From contig NZ_CP042305.1 in assembly GCF_007859675.1 (NCBI RefSeq), forward strand, positions 3,596,001 through 3,660,000: DNA of 64,000 bases, in the 5' to 3' direction. Below the pieces are notes generated by a model that did no database searches, was not told the DNA's origin, and saw nothing but the letters and a program-made list of their open reading frames with translations. Position numbers and translations under genes: made by a program. The stretch is from Humibacter ginsenosidimutans (GTDB lineage Bacteria > Actinomycetota > Actinomycetes > Actinomycetales > Microbacteriaceae). Position 1 is the stretch's first letter; every line of letters begins with the position of its first letter. Positions 45,084 to 55,659 of the stretch are shown here, piece by piece.

Positions 45084-46356
45084 ATGGGCGAGACGACGAC
45101 AACGGCAGGCGGGCGAGGCTCGGCGCATGAGGTGGGAACGATGCGGCCTTGGCTCATGCTCGGCACCGCAGTGCTCGCCCAGGCGGCGGGCACCGTCTTC
45201 CAGTCGGCTCCCGCATTCCTCATCCCGCTGCTGCACACGCAGCGCGGCGTTGCCGCTGGCGCAGGCCGGCCTGCTGGCCTCCGCGCCCACGCTGGGACTC
45301 GTCCTCACCCTGGTGGCGTGGGGCGCGCTCACCGACCGCGTGGGGGAGCGGTGGGTCATCGCAGGCGGGATGGCGCTCACCGCGCTCGCCGCGATCGGCG
45401 CGATGACGGCGTCGGGATACCTGGGGCTGGGCGGATTTCTGCTGCTGGGCGGCGCGGCATCCGCGAGCACGAACGCGGCGAGCGGACGCGTCGTGGTGGG
45501 CTGGTTCCGCAAGGAGCGGCGCGGGCTGGCCATGGGCATCCGGCAGATGTGCCAGCCGCTCGGAGTGGCGGCCGCGGCGATCGCTGTGCCGCCGCTCGCG
45601 GCGTCGGGCGGCGTGTCGGCCGCGATGACGCTCCCGCTGGTGCTCACCGCGGTGCTGGCGGTGCTGAGCGCCGCCGTGATCGTCGACCCGCCGCGAGCCG
45701 CGCGCACGGGAGCGGATGCCTCGGCCCGCCCCGCGAACCCGTACCGAGGCACCTCGACGCTGGTGCGCATCCACGCCGCGTCGGCGTTGCTGGTCGTTCC
45801 CCAGTTCACGGTCTCGATCTTCGGGCTGGTGTGGCTCACGACGGATCGTGGCATGTCGACCATGGCCGCCGGCATAGTGGTGGGCGTCGCGCAGTTCGTC
45901 GGCGCGCTGGGACGCGTCGCGATCGGCGTGCTCTCGGATCGCGTGGGAAGCAGGCTGCGTCCGCTGCGCTGGGTGGCCTGGTGCGCGGCGGCCGTGATGG
46001 TGCTGCTGGCGGCGAGCGAGCTCGCGCCCGCATGGCTGGGGGCCGCCGCGCTGATCGTGGCGGCGACCATCACCGTCGCCGACAACGGATTGGCCTACAC
46101 CGCCGTCGCCGAGCTGGCCGGCCAGCACTGGTCGGGCCGCGCGCTCGGCGTGCAGAACACCGGGCAGTTCCTGGCCGCCTCCATCGTGGGTCCCGCGGTG
46201 GGTGCGCTCATCACTGTGGTCGGCTACCCGCTCGCGTTCGCGGCGGTGGCGCTGGCTCCCGTGGTGGCGGTGCCGCTGGTGCCGAGCGAGCGCGTCGAGG
46301 CCGAGGAGGAGCCTGCGGCGGCCGCTTCAGGCGACGTCCTCACGCGGCGGAGGTGA
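45084..46356 (+). pseudogene. MFS transporter with a one-base frameshift near its 5' end
   Basis: About 423 residues when repaired, 12 helices, with GALTDRVGERWVI as motif A; resembles metabolite (CynX/NimT-like) facilitators. From the ATG (GAAGGAG upstream) the frame reads MRPWLMLGTAVLAQAAGTVF and LIPLLHTQRG, then fails; family sequence continues in the next frame from LPLAQAGLLASAPTLG. Deleting one base near 45246-45249 (GCGGCG to GCGGC) joins them. The rest is intact and well conserved, so an assembly error is plausible. The 3' end overlaps the convergent DtxR-type gene by 17 bases. Confidence 0.8.
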
Positions 46357-47014
46357 CCCAGATGGCCTCTGCGGCCACGGCGCCCATCGTGATGGGTGCG
46401 GCGTCGTCGATGGAGACCACCACGTCGCCCGCGAACGGGCGGGTCTCGACGAGGGTGGCACGGGCATCCAGGCCGATGCCGTGCTCGGTGAGATAGCGCA
46501 GCACAGCGGGGTCGGCGTCGGAGATGCGCACGATGCGCATCGGCCGGCTCGGCTCGGCGGCGGTGAGCCGTAGTCCGTTCGGTGTGCGCGGATCGCCCTG
46601 CGGCGTGGGAATGGGGTCGCCGTGCGGATCGCGCACCGGATGCCCGAGCGCCGCGTCGATGCGGTCGATCAGCGTGTCGGAGACGGCGTGCTCGAGCACC
46701 TCGGCCTCGTCGTGCACCTCGTCCCAGGGGTAACCGAGCGTCTCGACGAGAAAGGTCTCGATGAGCCGGTGTCTGCGCACCATCGCGACGGCGTGCGCCC
46801 TGCCCGTCTCGGTGAGCGTGACGGCGCCGTACGGCTGGTGCACCACGAGCCCCTGCTCGGTGAGCCTGCGGATGCCGTCGCTCACCGTCGCAGCGCGCAC
46901 CCCGAACCGCGCGGCCAGCGCCGTCACCGTGACCGGGGTCTGCTCCCACTCGGTCGCCGACCAGATGGCCTTGAGGTAGTCCTGCGCCGCGTTCGTGAGG
47001 GACGAGACCGACAT
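46340..47014 (-). CDS. DtxR/MntR-family metal-dependent repressor
   Basis: 224 residues, three-domain form: winged helix (TALAARFGVRAATVSDGIRRL), metal-binding and dimer domain with RRHRLIETFLVE and a later Glu/His set EVLEHAVSD, and a C-terminal SH3-like FeoA domain. Such proteins repress iron or manganese uptake genes when metal-loaded. The start looks leaderless: on the minus strand TAGACT lies seven bases before the ATG and there is no ribosome site. Divergent from the cysteine leader peptide and cbs genes. Confidence 0.9.
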   Translation of the reverse strand: MSVSSLTNAAQDYLKAIWSATEWEQTPVTVTALAARFGVRAATVSDGIRRLTEQGLVVHQPYGAVTLTETGRAHAVAMVRRHRLIETFLVETLGYPWDEVHDEAEVLEHAVSDTLIDRIDAALGHPVRDPHGDPIPTPQGDPRTPNGLRLTAAEPSRPMRIVRISDADPAVLRYLTEHGIGLDARATLVETRPFAGDVVVSIDDAAPITMGAVAAEAIWVTSAA

Positions 47015-47036
47015 GCGGATCAGTCTAGGGATGCCG

Positions 47037-47049
47037 TAGGGTGGTCCCC
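47037..47049 (+). promoter_or_regulatory. Leaderless -10 element for the cysteine leader peptide
   Basis: TAGGGT (TANNNT) is followed by seven bases and the GTG of a tiny open frame. No convincing -35 hexamer is seen; the region overlaps the divergent DtxR promoter. Confidence 0.5.
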
Positions 47050-47076
47050 GTGTTCCTGAACTGTTGTTGTCGCTGA
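47050..47076 (+). CDS. Leaderless poly-cysteine leader peptide (MFLNCCCR), putative Cys attenuator
   Basis: Eight codons: GTG TTC CTG AAC TGT TGT TGT CGC then TGA. Three consecutive Cys codons, all TGT, are very unlikely by chance in such GC-rich DNA. It has a TANNNT element exactly seven bases upstream and no ribosome site, so it should be translated as a leaderless message. Downstream, GCCGCGC (47079-47085) can pair with GCGTGGC (47101-47107). The following genes make cysteine by transsulfuration. Poly-Cys leaderless frames of this type are established cysteine-responsive attenuators in mycobacteria; function here is inference. Confidence 0.72.
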   Translation: MFLNCCCR

Positions 47077-47161
47077 GGCCGCGCCGCCTGAGGGCCGTGC
47101 GCGTGGCATCCCACCTACGACCGACCCCAGCAGAAGACATCACAGAAACGCCAGGCACACC

Positions 47162-48526
<1,365 letters not shown>

Positions 48527-48557
48527 CACTCCCACCCGCAACTCGAAAGTGAGCACC

Positions 48558-49721
48558 ATGACCAACGACAACGCCGCGGGATTCGCCACCAGGGCCATCC
48601 ACGCCGGGCAGGAGTTCGACCCGACGACCGGCGCGGTCGTTCCGCCCATCTACCAGTCGTCCACGTTCGTGCAGGACGGCATCGGCGGGCTGCGCGGCGG
48701 CTACGAGTACGGCCGGAGCGGCAACCCCACCAGAACCTCGCTCGAGACCGTGCTCGCCGCGCTGGAAGGCGGCGACCGGGCCTTCGCGTTCGCGTCGGGG
48801 CTCGCGGCAGAGGATGCCCTGCTCCGCTCGGCCCTGCGTCCAGGTGATCACGTGGTGCTCGGCAATGACGTGTACGGCGGCACGCACAGGCTGATCAATC
48901 GGATCCACGGCGAGTGGGGCATCCGGCACACCGCCGTCGACCTCACCGACCTCGACGCGGTGCGCGAGGCGCTCGGCACGCCCGACACGAAGCTGCTCTG
49001 GATCGAGACGCCCAGCAACCCGCTGATGAAGATCAGCGACATCGCGGCGCTCGCCGAACTCGGTCACGCCGCCGGCGCACTCGTGCTCGTCGACAACACG
49101 TTCGCGTCGCCGGCCCTGCAGCAGCCGCTTTCGCTGGGCGCCGACATCGTGGTGTACTCGACGACGAAGTACCTCGGCGGCCACTCCGACGTGATCGGCG
49201 GCGCCGTGGTGCTGCAGAACGGCGAGCTCGCAAAAAAGGTGGGCTTCCAGCAGTTCGCCGCCGGTGCGATCGCTGCGCCCATGGAGGCGTGGCTGACCGT
49301 GCGCGGCATCAAGACGCTCGACGTGCGCCTGCAGCGGCACTCCGAGAACGCGCAGGCCATCGCGGAATACCTCGATGGGCACGCCGCGGTCGAGCGCGTC
49401 TACTACCCGGGCCTGCCGTCGCATCCGGGCCACGAGCTGGCGGCGCGCCAGATGTCGCGCTTCGGCGGCATGCTCTCGATCGCGCTGAGCGGTGGCACGG
49501 ATGCCGCCAGGCACCTCGCCGAGTCCACGCACGTGTTCCAGCTGGCCGAGTCGCTCGGCGGTGTGGAGTCGCTCATCGGATACCCGAGCGAGATGACGCA
49601 CGCGTCGGTGCGGGGAACGGAACTCGAGGTGCCCGGCAACATCGTGCGCCTCTCTGTCGGCCTCGAAGACGTCCGCGACCTGCTCGCCGACCTCGAACAG
49701 GCGCTGGCGCCGGCGCACTAG
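48558..49721 (+). CDS. metB: Cystathionine gamma-synthase/gamma-lyase
   Basis: 387-residue PLP fold-type I enzyme of the Cys/Met metabolism family. AGQEFDPTTGAVVPPIYQSSTF opens the family consensus in split form, YEYGRSGNPTR binds the partner PLP, and YSTTKYLGGHSDVIGG contains the PLP lysine. It either splits cystathionine to cysteine or makes cystathionine from an activated homoserine; pairing with cbs favours the lyase direction. The ATG is chosen; a GTG three codons upstream is possible. Confidence 0.9.
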   Translation: MTNDNAAGFATRAIHAGQEFDPTTGAVVPPIYQSSTFVQDGIGGLRGGYEYGRSGNPTRTSLETVLAALEGGDRAFAFASGLAAEDALLRSALRPGDHVVLGNDVYGGTHRLINRIHGEWGIRHTAVDLTDLDAVREALGTPDTKLLWIETPSNPLMKISDIAALAELGHAAGALVLVDNTFASPALQQPLSLGADIVVYSTTKYLGGHSDVIGGAVVLQNGELAKKVGFQQFAAGAIAAPMEAWLTVRGIKTLDVRLQRHSENAQAIAEYLDGHAAVERVYYPGLPSHPGHELAARQMSRFGGMLSIALSGGTDAARHLAESTHVFQLAESLGGVESLIGYPSEMTHASVRGTELEVPGNIVRLSVGLEDVRDLLADLEQALAPAH

Positions 49722-50138
49722 GGTGCGCCTGACAATTCGAGGCGACTCGCGCTGTGCTCGCCATGGCCGACGACCTGGTCGGTGCGAGTGGCCTTGACGG
49801 CGCCCTGCGCGTTTGATCACTGAAATGATCATTTTGCTCAGACTCACTGCGGCCTCTCTGCTGGTCTGAACGCTGCGGCAGCTTGATGACCGACGATTCG
49901 GCCGAATCGCAGAAATCGCCCCTGAACGGCATTTCTTCTACTCTTGGATGTCGAGAGCCGCTAGTCGGCAGCGACCGGTCTCCACCGATTCCCCTTTCAT
50001 CAGTTGACAACCTGCGAGTGATTTCAGGATGCTTAGTGGCAGTTTGTGCGCGCGCTGCGTGAAGAACGATCACAAACGATCACAAATGCTCAAGGGTCGA
50101 CTTCCGTCGAAACCCTCGCTCGATGAAGAGAGAACTTC
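49722..50138. other. Non-coding region before the GH31 gene, with palindrome and direct repeat
   Basis: No gene seen. It contains the 12-base palindrome AAATGATCATTT (49823-49834), a TTGACA (50004-50009) with GATGCT 18 bases later as a possible promoter, and two tandem copies of AACGATCACA (50065-50084). GAAGAGAGA precedes the GTG of the next gene. Confidence 0.5.
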
Positions 50139-53100
50139 GTGACGATCAAACGAATCGCGGCGTCTCATCCCGCCCCCATGCCCTTGGTCCTTTCCCGTCG
50201 ACGGACGGTGCCCGCGATCGTGGTCGCGGCGACACTCGCGTTCGCTTCGCTGAGCGCCACGGCGGCTCCGTCCCCGGCGCAGGCAGCGACGGGGACGCAG
50301 CCCGACGTGCCGAGCGACCCGTCCGGCACGTCGGTGGGCGCGATCACCGACGTGGCGCAGAAGAACGCGGCGGTCACGCTCACCGCCCAGAACGGGGCCG
50401 TTCGAGTCACGTTCCTCGACGCGAACGACCTGCGGATCGAGGCGGACCCCTCCGGAAAGTTCACCGACCCGGCCAACACGTCGCAGAACGACCCGGCGCG
50501 CTCGGCGAACATCGTCGTCGGAGCCGGCGACTTCACGGCGCCGACGGTGAAGGTCGTCGACGGCTCCACCATCACGATCTCGACGTCAGCGGTGACGCTG
50601 AAGATCGACAAGGCCACGGCGCGCATGGAGCTCGACCGTGCTGACGGCTCCGAGGTGTGGGCGGAGTCGAAGGCCATCACCTTCGGCTCGTCGTCGACGA
50701 CGCAGCACCTGGCGGCGCAGAGCGGGGAACAGTTCCTCGGCGGCGGCATGCAGAACGGCGATTCGATCCACACCGGCAAGACCATCAACATCTCGAAGGA
50801 CTACAACTGGGCGGACGGCGGGCATCCGAACGCCGTTCCCTACTACATGTCGAGCGCGGGCTACGGCGTTCTGCGCGACACGTTCGCAGCGGGCAGCTAT
50901 ACCTTCACCTCCGACGTCACGACGACGCACGCCGAGAAGCGATTCGACGCCTACTACTTCGTCGGCGACTACAAGAAGGCGCTCGACGGGTACACCAAGC
51001 TCACCGGCCGGCCGCTGATGCCGCCGGTCTACGCGCTCGAGTACGGCGATTCCGACTGCTACAACCGGTCGAACCCCGGCTACTCGTCGTCGGGCTATAC
51101 CAGCGCCGACACACCGAAGCAGCACACCTACGACGCCGTGCAGACGGCGAAGGCCTTCAAGGACAACGACATGCCGGCGGGCTGGATGCTCGTCAACGAC
51201 GGCTATGGCTGCGGCTACACCCAGGATCCGTCGCCCTACGATCCGAGCAACCCCGGCCAGGGGCTCGGCGGAACCGTGCAGGGCATCAAGAGCGCTGCCG
51301 ACCTCAAGACCGGTCTGTGGACGCAGAGCGACCTCACCAACCAGCAGACCGAGGTCGGGCAGGACGGCATCGCGCTGCGCAAGCTCGACGTCGCCTGGAT
51401 CGGCGAGGGCTACCGCATGGCGCTCACCGGCTGCACGGTGGCGCACGACGGCATCGAGCAGTACTCCGACCAGCGCGGCGTCGCACTCATGGTCGAGGGG
51501 TGGGCAGGCGCGCAGCGCTGCGGCATGCAGTGGACAGGTGACCACACCGGCAGCCTGGATGCCATCCGCTGGGAGGTCCCCGCGATCGCCGGCTCCGGCA
51601 ACTCTGGTCTCGCCTTCACCACGGCCGACGTCGACGGCATCTTCGGCGGCTCCGCCACCAGCTATGTGCGCGACCTGCAGTGGAAGGCGCTCTCGCCTGC
51701 GCTCTACTCGATGAGCGGCTGGGCGCCGACCGACAAGCGGCCGTGGCTCTACGGCGACGCGGCCACGGCGATCAACCGCCAGTACCTGCAGCTGCGTCAG
51801 CAGATGATGCCGTACATCTACACGTTGGCGGCGAACGCCCATGACGATGGCACGCCGGTCGCCAGGTCGATGGCGATCGAGTTTCCGAACGACCCGAACT
51901 CCTACGGCTCGGCGGCGAATGAGCAGTACATGCTCGGCAGCGATCTGCTGGTGGCTCCGGTGTACACCGACTCCGACGTGCGCAACGGCATCGATCTCCC
52001 GGCGGGCAGCAACTGGATCGACTACTGGACCGGCAAGATCTACCAGGGCGGCCAGATTCTCAACGGCTACGACGCGCCGCTGCAGACCCTGCCGCTGTTC
52101 GTGAAGGCCGGCGCCGTCGTGCCGCAGGGCATCGTGGCGCGCAACGCGAGCCTGGTGCCCGAGAACTCGGCGATCACGCTCGACATCTACCCGTCGGGCA
52201 CCTCGACGACCTCGCTCTACGAGGACGACAAGGTCACGCGCGACTACGAGAACGGCGACTCGGCGACGCAGAAGTTCACGGTGACGGCACCGAAGAAGGA
52301 TGCCGGTGACGTGACCGTCACGATCGGCGCGCGCAGCGGGCACTACGACGGCATGGCCGCATCGCGTCCGTACCAGCTCGACGTGCACTCCGGCTCCGCG
52401 CCCGAGAAGGTGACCGTCGGCTCCACGACGCTTCCCGCGCTGGCGGACAAGGCGGCGTTCGACGCGGCGGCGACAGGCTGGTACTACGACGCCAACGACA
52501 GCGCCGGTGTGGTGCACGTGAAGGCGGGCAGCGTGGCGTCCGGTGATTCCGCGACCGTGACGCTGAAGGCATCCAGCGCAGTCGGCGGCAAGACGTCCGA
52601 CGCCACCGCGGCCGAGGTCGCGGTCACGCTCGACGACCAGGCGTTCCAGGGTGTTGCGACGACCGCGACGGCCGCCTTCACCAACACGGGCGACCACGCC
52701 AAGACCGACGTCACGATCGTGCCTGCTCTGCCCGACGGCTGGACCGTGAAGTCGGCCACCGGCGACCACGTCGCCAGCGTCGGCGCAGGCGAGACGGTCA
52801 CGGCGACGTTCTCGCTCGTGCCGGGAAGCACGAGCTCGGGAACCCAGACGGTCGCCATGAACGCGACCTACACCGACCAGACGGGCGGCAAGCACACCGT
52901 CAAGGGTGCGAACCAGCTCGACGTCGCCTACGGCAGTCTCGCCGGAGCGTACAACTCGGTGTCGGTGACCACCGTCGATGGCAGAGCGAAGGGAGACTTC
53001 GACGGCGGCGGGGCCACGTTCTCGGCCGAGCAGCTCGCCACGGCGCCCACGCCGGCCGGCGGGGTCACCCCTGGCAGCACGGTCACCGTGGATGCCGGCA

Positions 53101-54944
53101 CGCCGACGCAGGTCGACTACACCTGGCCGAAGGCGGGCCCCGACGTGCCCGACTCGGTTTCGATGAACGGTCAGACCATCGCACTGAGCGGCAGCGGAAC
53201 GCACCTCGCGGTTCTGGCCTCCGCCGCGAGCGCCTCTGGCGTGACGCCCGAGCTCACGATCACCTACACCGACGGCTCGGTGCAGAAGCAGTCGCTGTTC
53301 TTCCCGAACTGGCTGCTGCAGGGCTCGCTGGGAACTTCGAAGGTCGCTGTGACATCGATGGGGCGCAACAATGCGACCAACGCGAACTCGCCCGAGTACA
53401 CGACGTACAAGTACCAGGTGTACTCGAACACGGTGCGGCTCATCCCGGGCAAGACGCTGAAATCGGTGACGATGCCGGTGGCGACGAACGTGAAGGTCTT
53501 CGACTGGAAGGTCGTCTCGTTCCCGCTGCCCGACGCACCGACGGCGCCGACCTACGCCTCCGATCTCGACTGGGTCTCGGCCACCGACGGGTACGGTGTG
53601 ATCGGCAAGGACGTGGCGAACAAGGACACCGCCACGTCGCCCGACGAGCCGCTGGCGATCAACTACACCGATCCCGACACCGGAGCGACCCCCACGTACA
53701 CCAAGGGCCTCGGTGTGCACGCCGCGTCATCGATCACGTACTACCTCGGTGGTCGCTGCACCCGCTTCACGGCGGACGTCGGCCTGCAGAACCCGTTCAC
53801 CGGCAACATCATCTTCACGGTCGACGGTGACGGGCAGCAGCTCTACCAGAGCCGCACGTTCACGCCCGGGTTCGCGCCGGAGCACCTGAACGTCGACGTC
53901 ACAGGCGTGCAGTACATCGACCTCGACGTCGACCCGACGACGGCGGGCAACATCAACGGAGCCCACGGCGTGTGGGGTGATGCGAAGTTCGACTGCGCTC
54001 CGCCCGACACGACGGCGCCCGTCACGACCGCGAAGCTGAGCGGCCAGCCGCAGGCCTCCGGCTGGTACACGACGACGCCGTCGGTGTCTCTCACGGCCAC
54101 CGACGACACCGCGGTGCAGACCACGCAGTACAAGCTGGGCGATGGCGAGTGGAACGCCTACTCGAAGCCGGTGGCGATCGCCGACGGCACCACCTCGTTC
54201 GCCTACCGATCGACCGACGCGGCGGGCAACACCGAAGACGCCAAGAGCCTCCAGCTCAAGGTCGACACGGTGCCGCCGACGGTGACGGCATCGGTGCACG
54301 ACCGCTCAGTGACGCTGAAAGCCGAGGATGCGACCAGCGGCATCCACGCTCTCGAGTACTCGACCGACAGCGGCACCACGTGGAAGGCATACACGAAGCC
54401 GATCGCGGGTGGCGACGACGGTGTTGCGGTGCTCTATCGGGCCACCGATGTCGCCGGCAACGTGACGACGGCGTCCGACCCCGTCGTGGTGGCGCCGAAG
54501 GGTGGTGACGGCACGACGCAGCCGAAGCTCGTCCTGCCACGCACCGTCAAGGCCGGCAGCTCGTTCGACATCGCGATGTCGAACCTGCCTGCCACGACCA
54601 AGGTCACCGTCGAGCTGCACTCCACTCCCGTGGTGCTCGGGTCGGTGACGACGGATGCCTCGGGCGTCGCCACTCTGCGAGTGACGATTCCGAGTGACAT
54701 CGAGCTCGGCACCCACACCATCTCGGTGTCTGCGGGGGACAACACCCTGGCGACGTCGGCGGTGACCATCGTGGCCGCCGATCAGCCGGTGGGCGCGGCA
54801 GCGGGACCGTCGGGCACCGTGGCATCCGGCTCGTCACTGCCGAGCACCGGATCGGATGCCGTGCCCCTGGTGGCGTGGACCATCGCACTGCTCGCCGCCG
54901 GCGCGCTGGTGCTCCTCGTGGCTCGGCGCCGACGCATGAACTGA
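50139..54944 (+). CDS. Cell-wall-anchored multidomain GH31 glycoside hydrolase
   Basis: 1601 residues. A signal peptide ends near AQA|A at about residue 49, with RRRTVPAIVVA that may also suit the Tat route. Residues about 70-285 are the N-terminal GH31 sandwich; about 290-600 is the barrel, with nucleophile Asp417 in KLDVAWIGEG and acid/base Asp468 in WTGDHTGSLD; a distal beta-domain follows. Then come a NEW3-type domain (about 820-920), an NPCBM/CBM51-like galactose-binding domain (about 1138-1286), two Ig/OmpL47-like repeats (1290-1450), and LPSTG at 1567-1571 with a membrane helix and RRRRMN tail for sortase. It hydrolyses alpha-linked galactosyl, glucosyl or N-acetylgalactosaminyl glycans outside the cell; the subfamily is not resolved. 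Confidence 0.88.
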   Translation: MTIKRIAASHPAPMPLVLSRRRTVPAIVVAATLAFASLSATAAPSPAQAATGTQPDVPSDPSGTSVGAITDVAQKNAAVTLTAQNGAVRVTFLDANDLRIEADPSGKFTDPANTSQNDPARSANIVVGAGDFTAPTVKVVDGSTITISTSAVTLKIDKATARMELDRADGSEVWAESKAITFGSSSTTQHLAAQSGEQFLGGGMQNGDSIHTGKTINISKDYNWADGGHPNAVPYYMSSAGYGVLRDTFAAGSYTFTSDVTTTHAEKRFDAYYFVGDYKKALDGYTKLTGRPLMPPVYALEYGDSDCYNRSNPGYSSSGYTSADTPKQHTYDAVQTAKAFKDNDMPAGWMLVNDGYGCGYTQDPSPYDPSNPGQGLGGTVQGIKSAADLKTGLWTQSDLTNQQTEVGQDGIALRKLDVAWIGEGYRMALTGCTVAHDGIEQYSDQRGVALMVEGWAGAQRCGMQWTGDHTGSLDAIRWEVPAIAGSGNSGLAFTTADVDGIFGGSATSYVRDLQWKALSPALYSMSGWAPTDKRPWLYGDAATAINRQYLQLRQQMMPYIYTLAANAHDDGTPVARSMAIEFPNDPNSYGSAANEQYMLGSDLLVAPVYTDSDVRNGIDLPAGSNWIDYWTGKIYQGGQILNGYDAPLQTLPLFVKAGAVVPQGIVARNASLVPENSAITLDIYPSGTSTTSLYEDDKVTRDYENGDSATQKFTVTAPKKDAGDVTVTIGARSGHYDGMAASRPYQLDVHSGSAPEKVTVGSTTLPALADKAAFDAAATGWYYDANDSAGVVHVKAGSVASGDSATVTLKASSAVGGKTSDATAAEVAVTLDDQAFQGVATTATAAFTNTGDHAKTDVTIVPALPDGWTVKSATGDHVASVGAGETVTATFSLVPGSTSSGTQTVAMNATYTDQTGGKHTVKGANQLDVAYGSLAGAYNSVSVTTVDGRAKGDFDGGGATFSAEQLATAPTPAGGVTPGSTVTVDAGTPTQVDYTWPKAGPDVPDSVSMNGQTIALSGSGTHLAVLASAASASGVTPELTITYTDGSVQKQSLFFPNWLLQGSLGTSKVAVTSMGRNNATNANSPEYTTYKYQVYSNTVRLIPGKTLKSVTMPVATNVKVFDWKVVSFPLPDAPTAPTYASDLDWVSATDGYGVIGKDVANKDTATSPDEPLAINYTDPDTGATPTYTKGLGVHAASSITYYLGGRCTRFTADVGLQNPFTGNIIFTVDGDGQQLYQSRTFTPGFAPEHLNVDVTGVQYIDLDVDPTTAGNINGAHGVWGDAKFDCAPPDTTAPVTTAKLSGQPQASGWYTTTPSVSLTATDDTAVQTTQYKLGDGEWNAYSKPVAIADGTTSFAYRSTDAAGNTEDAKSLQLKVDTVPPTVTASVHDRSVTLKAEDATSGIHALEYSTDSGTTWKAYTKPIAGGDDGVAVLYRATDVAGNVTTASDPVVVAPKGGDGTTQPKLVLPRTVKAGSSFDIAMSNLPATTKVTVELHSTPVVLGSVTTDASGVATLRVTIPSDIELGTHTISVSAGDNTLATSAVTIVAADQPVGAAAGPSGTVASGSSLPSTGSDAVPLVAWTIALLAAGALVLLVARRRRMN

Positions 54945-54958
54945 CCCGAAGGGCCAGA

Positions 54959-55004
54959 AACGCCTTGCGCATCGAGCCGTGGTGCTCGATGCGCAAGGCG
55001 TTTT
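54959..55004. terminator. Strong bidirectional terminator after the GH31 gene
   Basis: A 19-base-pair perfect stem (54959-54977 with 54984-55002), six-base loop CGTGGT, ending in TTTT on the plus strand and AAA on the other side. It sits between convergent genes. Confidence 0.9.
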
Positions 55005-55050
55005 CTCGTGCCGGGGCCGGCGAGTCGGCCGCGGCAGCCCCGCCTCGAGG

Positions 55051-55602
55051 TCAACCTTGGCGCTCGAGCTCCTCGTCGACCGCGCGGCTCAACGCCGCCC
55101 AGTGCCTGGCGACCACCGCCAGCTCGGCGGCGTCGAATTCCACATCGACCTGTCGCATCGCCCGGGCGTAGGCGTCGAAGCGCTCGCCGACGGGGGCGGC
55201 CGCCTTCTCGTCGACCGTGATCATGACGCGGCGCTGGTCGCTCGGGTCGGTGCTGCGGTGCACGAACCCTCGGCGTTCGAGGCCGTCGACCGCCCGCGTC
55301 ACGCTGCTGGGCGGGAGCCCGGTGCGGCGGCTGAGCTCGCCTGGCGAGATGGTGCCCGACGCCAGTGAGACCACGTGAAGGGCCTGCAGCTCGGAGGGGG
55401 TGAGGCCGACGTCCTTCGCCACCTGGTCGTGCAGGACGAGCATGCGCGGGACGAGTGACAGAAAGCTCGCGCGGATCGCGGCGGATGCTTCGGACGCTCG
55501 GTGCGCGTCGGGCGTCGACGCAGCGGAACCGGCGGCCCTGTGCACCGAACCGGCGTCGGGGGCCGTGAGGCGGGCATCCTCTGCCGGCCTGGATATTTCC
55601 AT
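55051..55602 (-). CDS. MarR-family regulator of the divergent DHA2 exporter
   Basis: 183 residues: an Ala/Ser-rich first 40 residues, then the MarR fold with SPGELSRRTGLPPSSVTRAVDGLE and wing DQRRVMITVDE. The ATG is the first in frame. On the minus strand TATCAT lies seven bases before it, suggesting a leaderless start, and the start codon itself is inside a TTTCC-N5-GGAAA dyad. Likely represses itself and the MFS gene. Confidence 0.86.
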   Translation of the reverse strand: MEISRPAEDARLTAPDAGSVHRAAGSAASTPDAHRASEASAAIRASFLSLVPRMLVLHDQVAKDVGLTPSELQALHVVSLASGTISPGELSRRTGLPPSSVTRAVDGLERRGFVHRSTDPSDQRRVMITVDEKAAAPVGERFDAYARAMRQVDVEFDAAELAVVARHWAALSRAVDEELERQG

Positions 55603-55643
55603 ATCGGAAATGATACCGTCTCTGAAGTAATTCCATTGTGGAA
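55596..55643. promoter_or_regulatory. Two TTCC-N5-GGAA operators between MarR and MFS genes
   Basis: TTTCCATATCGGAAA (55596-55610) and TTCCATTGTGGAA (55631-55643) share the arm TTCC-N5-GGAA, with 35 bases between dyad starts. The first covers the MarR start codon, the second lies 17 bases before the MFS start. Probable autoregulatory MarR sites. Confidence 0.7.
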
Positions 55644-55659
55644 AGAATTGGAGGGCGGG

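Noticed and set aside
50586..53720. 1044-codon open frame antisense to the GH31 gene
   Set aside because: Typical GC-rich antisense shadow: His/Arg/Gly-rich with no domain, while the plus-strand frame has full GH31 motifs.
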